Source of the DNA: Limosilactobacillus difficilis
GTDB taxonomy: Bacteria > Bacillota > Bacilli > Lactobacillales > Lactobacillaceae
Reading direction: 5' to 3'
Length of the DNA: 64,000 nt
Assembly: GCF_947387495.1 (NCBI RefSeq)
Contig: NZ_CANDNU010000002.1
Location: forward strand, 1 to 64,000
Shown: positions 61,555-64,000 of the stretch, piece by piece
Numbering within the stretch: position 1 is the stretch's first letter
Layout: each line of letters opens with the position of its first letter
Translations under genes and position numbers: made by a program
The notes under the pieces: model-generated
Told to the model about the DNA's origin: nothing
Seen by the model: only the letters and a program-made list of their open reading frames with translations
Database searches by the model: none

Positions 61555-62499
61555 ATGTCTGTTGATCCAAGTAAAGCACAAGATGTCTGGAAAGACGCCG
61601 GGAAAGAAGTCCAGTTTACCGTTTTAGAGCTCAAACGCCAGGACCACGACAAAGAGCTGGCGGCCGTCAAGGAATTCGTTGATCGTTTCCAAGCGATCAC
61701 CCGTTCTCTGCGCATCCGGGCCCAGGAAAGCAACCTTCACGTGGCGCTAGGTTTTAGCAATGCTGCCTGGGATTATCTCTTTCCGAACACCGACAAGCCG
61801 AAGGAACTGGAGACCTATCAGACGATCAAGGGCGACAAATACGAGATGCCAGCCACCAAGGGCGACATCTTTATGCACGTCCGGGCCAACGACCGGGCAA
61901 CTGTCTACGAGTTCATGCGGCAGATCATGATGTTCATCGGAGATGTCACGACTACCCTCGATGAAACCCACGGCTTCCGCTATTTCGAAGGCCGGGCCAT
62001 CATCGGTTTTATCGACGGAACCGAAAATCCGGAAATCGACGAAGCCAAGGACTACGCGATTATCGGTGATGAAGATCCAGAATTCGAAAACGGTTCTTAC
62101 GCCTTTGCCCAAAAGTGGCACCATGACATGGACGTCTGGGACGCCCTGTCGACCGAAACCCAGGAAAAGGCCGTTGGGCGTAAGAAGTTCTCCGACCTCG
62201 AACTGATGGACAAGGATAAGCTGAAGAATTCCCACAACGTGGCTTCACAAGCCAAGATCAACGGCGTCACCCAGAACATCGTCCGGATGAACGTGCCGTT
62301 CTCGGAGCCGGCAGAAAAGACGACCGGGACTTACTTTATCGGTTATGCCCGGCACTGGAACATTACCAAAACCATGCTCACCAACATGGTCGAAAAGCAT
62401 GACTACCTGCTGAGCTTCTCCAAGATCTTGACTGGCCAACTCTTCTTCATCCCGTCCAAGACGGTTCTGGCCAAGATTACCGACGGCGACTTCGATTAA
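61555..62499 (+). CDS. DyP-type heme peroxidase
   Basis: A 314-residue dye-decolourising peroxidase. The family motif GFIDGTENP is at about 152-160, with the catalytic Asp, and SHNVASQ (about 225-231) and RMNVPFSEP contain the likely heme-ligand His and distal Arg. No signal peptide, so cytoplasmic (YfeX-like). It depends on heme, which lactobacilli usually must import. AAGGGGG precedes ATG. Confidence 0.93.
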   Translation: MSVDPSKAQDVWKDAGKEVQFTVLELKRQDHDKELAAVKEFVDRFQAITRSLRIRAQESNLHVALGFSNAAWDYLFPNTDKPKELETYQTIKGDKYEMPATKGDIFMHVRANDRATVYEFMRQIMMFIGDVTTTLDETHGFRYFEGRAIIGFIDGTENPEIDEAKDYAIIGDEDPEFENGSYAFAQKWHHDMDVWDALSTETQEKAVGRKKFSDLELMDKDKLKNSHNVASQAKINGVTQNIVRMNVPFSEPAEKTTGTYFIGYARHWNITKTMLTNMVEKHDYLLSFSKILTGQLFFIPSKTVLAKITDGDFD

Positions 62500-62502
62500 T
62501 AT

Positions 62503-62531
62503 TTGACATCTGCAGCCGCCATTGTTAAGCT
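62503..62531 (+). promoter_or_regulatory. Promoter of the ABC-F leader
   Basis: TTGACA, 17 bases, TAAGCT. Transcript would begin at about 62538, giving a leader of about 220 bases. Confidence 0.65.
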
Positions 62532-62537
62532 ATTAGC

Positions 62538-62726
62538 AGTTTTTATCGGGAGGGATCAAGCATTGAAGTTTTAATCTGCCACATTTTTAGCGTTGTCAAT
62601 TCACGTGGGGACGTGAACTGGCTTGCGCAGGGTAGGATTAAAACTGATAGCTGATCTTCAATCACCAGGTCACTTTGGCAGTGACCACTATTAGGCCTGT
62701 CCTAGCCGGGGCGGGCCTTTTTTGTG
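62538..62726 (+). promoter_or_regulatory. Translation-coupled attenuator of the ABC-F gene
   Basis: GGGAGGG (62548-62554) precedes a 3-codon frame TTG AAG TTT TAA (62563-62574). Its codons lie in one arm of a perfect 10-bp stem, AGTTTTAATC (62567-62576) with GATTAAAACT (62636-62645), enclosing TTCACGT/ACGTGAA. A GGTCACT/AGTGACC hairpin and an intrinsic terminator GGCCTGTCC...GGGCGGGCCTTTTTT (62693-62724) follow. This is the layout of antibiotic-responsive leaders such as those of vmlR and lmo0919: a stalled ribosome on the mini-frame would disrupt the stem. Confidence 0.7.
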
Positions 62727-62757
62727 TTCCCCGCCAAGAAAGAAAGGTGATTCACCA

Positions 62758-64000
62758 ATGTCGACAATCTCCGTCAAGCAACTCAGCTTTGCCTACCCGG
62801 GACAAAAACCACTGTTTACCAACTGCCACTTCGACATCAGCAGTGACTGGAAACTCGGCTTGCTAGGGCGCAATGGCCGGGGCAAAACAACCATGATGAA
62901 AATTTTGCTGGGGCAGCTCGATTACCGGGGGACCGTGGAAAGTCAGCTCAACTTTGCCTACTTTCCCCTGACAATTACCGATCCTCATCAGCTGGCTGGC
63001 AGCGCCCTGCTCGCGGCCAGTAATAATCCTAATCTGGAGCAGTGGCAAATCGAGCGGGAACTCAACCTCATGAAAACTGATCCCGGAATCCTCTGGCAAG
63101 CTTATGCCACCCTCAGCGGCGGTGAACAAACCAAGGCGCAACTTGCCGTCCTCCTGGCTCAGGAGAACAAGTTTTTTCTCCTGGACGAGCCCACCAACCA
63201 TCTCGACCTCACTGGCTGACAGTTGGTCGCCGCTTACCTAAAAGCCAAGCGACAGGGTTTAATAATTACAAGTCACGACCAAGATTTTTTAAATCAGGTC
63301 ATCGACCACACCCTCGTCATTGAACGTCAGCAGCTGGTTCTCGAGCAGGGCAATTACGCTACTTACTCTGCTCAAAAAAAGCGTCGCGACAAAGCGGCCA
63401 TCCACTCCAACCAGCAGTTACGCTCCACCATCAAAAATCTCAAAAAAACTCGCCAGCAACGTCTTTCATGGGCCCAGCGGGCAGAAAGCGAAAAGAAACA
63501 CAATTCCCACGCTGACAAGGGGTTTATCGGGGCAAAATCCGCCCGGATGATGAAAAAGACAATTACCACCACAAACCGGCTCAGTCAAACCATCGAACAA
63601 CGCAAGGGTCTGTTGACTGAAGTGGAAGAAATCGAGCCGCTCAGTATCAACTACGTACCTGACCACCACCAGACCTTGCTGACCGCGAAAAATTTGTGTC
63701 TCAGCTTGGACGGGCAGCCGCTTTTTCAACCCCTCAGTTTTGCCTTAACCGTTTCCCAACAGCTGTCCCTGATTGGCCCGAACGGTGCGGGCAAAACGAG
63801 CCTCATCCAAGCCCTGCGGGGACAATTTGCCGGACGGGTCACCGGCCAGCTTCAACTAGCGGCCGGCTTGACGGTCAGCTACGTTCGCCAAAATTTCAGC
63901 AGCAACCACGGCTCGCTGCAGACTTTTGCGGCCGCCAACCACCTTCCCGCCGAATTATTGCTGACGATTTTGCGCAAGCTGGGGATGGAACGGACGAGTT
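62758..64000 (+). pseudogene. Lsa/Vga-like ABC-F ATPase, in-frame TGA, runs off window
   Basis: Frame from ATG 62758 (GAAAGGTGA upstream) to the window end, interrupted only by TGA at 63217-63219 (codon 154) just after Walker B DEPTNHLDLTG. First Walker A GRNGRGKTT (about 37-45) in DWKLGLLGRNGRGKTT, as in Lsa/Vga proteins; signature LSGGEQTK; second Walker A GPNGAGKTS (about 340). ABC-F proteins of this type protect ribosomes from lincosamides, streptogramin A and pleuromutilins. The original codon was probably CGA (Arg). As written, only the first ATPase half is made. Confidence 0.85.

Overview
The window is chromosomal DNA of a lactic acid bacterium of the Lactobacillaceae, most likely Limosilactobacillus (reuteri/fermentum branch). 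I infer this from the gene order pth-mfd-murJ-rqcP-divIC-yabR-tilS-hpt-ftsH-hslO and metG-tatD-rnmV-ksgA-ispE-purR-glmU-prs, class II HMG-CoA reductase, YSIRK/LPXTG surface protein signals, TTGACA-17-TATAAT promoters, strong AGGAGG ribosome binding sites and roughly 50% GC. No prophage, insertion sequence or CRISPR array was seen; this is mostly core genome.

Layout. 1-458: 5' edge of an rRNA operon on the minus strand (first bases of 16S, boxA, tandem P1/P2 promoters). 459-12597: minus-strand translation, cell division and repair cluster, split by an internal terminator and promoter at about 6.1 kb, with ftsH under its own promoter. 12820-13473: a CBS protein (candidate c-di-AMP receptor). 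13560-19607: alr, acpS, cshA, murF, htpX, lemA. 19796-22439: phosphatase, DUF1445 protein, sortase, ribosomal protein L31. 22541-26755: murA, pyrG behind a CTP-type attenuator, rpoE, DUF1934. 26884-29068: HD and HAD hydrolases. 29167-42110: lipoprotein, prs, glmU, purR with a PurBox, a zinc-type ABC transporter, ispE, ksgA, rnmV, tatD, metG, DUF72. 42204-46764: glucosaminidase, sirtuin, an HExxH protein, mvaA, ppx. 46955-49279: helD.

49340-51776 is the most interesting unit. A promoter is followed by a 20-residue leader peptide containing Phe-Tyr-Trp-Trp, then an intrinsic terminator, then an aromatic-type aminotransferase and a D-2-hydroxyacid dehydrogenase. This looks like translation-coupled attenuation of aromatic amino acid conversion to aryl-lactates. 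51878-52540 holds tRNA-Thr and three compact promoter-hairpin-terminator units that look like small RNAs.

52810-64000 is accessory in character: an LPXTG adhesin broken by an amber codon, a flavodoxin, a PyrR-attenuated uracil permease, an acetyltransferase, a DUF915 hydrolase, an exported flavodoxin, a membrane flavin oxidoreductase with a 3' frameshift, a DyP peroxidase, and an Lsa-like ABC-F gene behind an attenuator and broken by an opal codon. Three disrupted genes in 9 kb suggest either recent decay or sequence errors.

Regulation visible in the DNA ties several genes to nucleotide state (CTP at pyrG, UMP through PyrR at the permease, PRPP through PurR), to stress (a CtsR-like site at ftsH) and to translation status (the two leader peptides). 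MurA carries Asp at the fosfomycin-target position, so intrinsic fosfomycin resistance is predicted.
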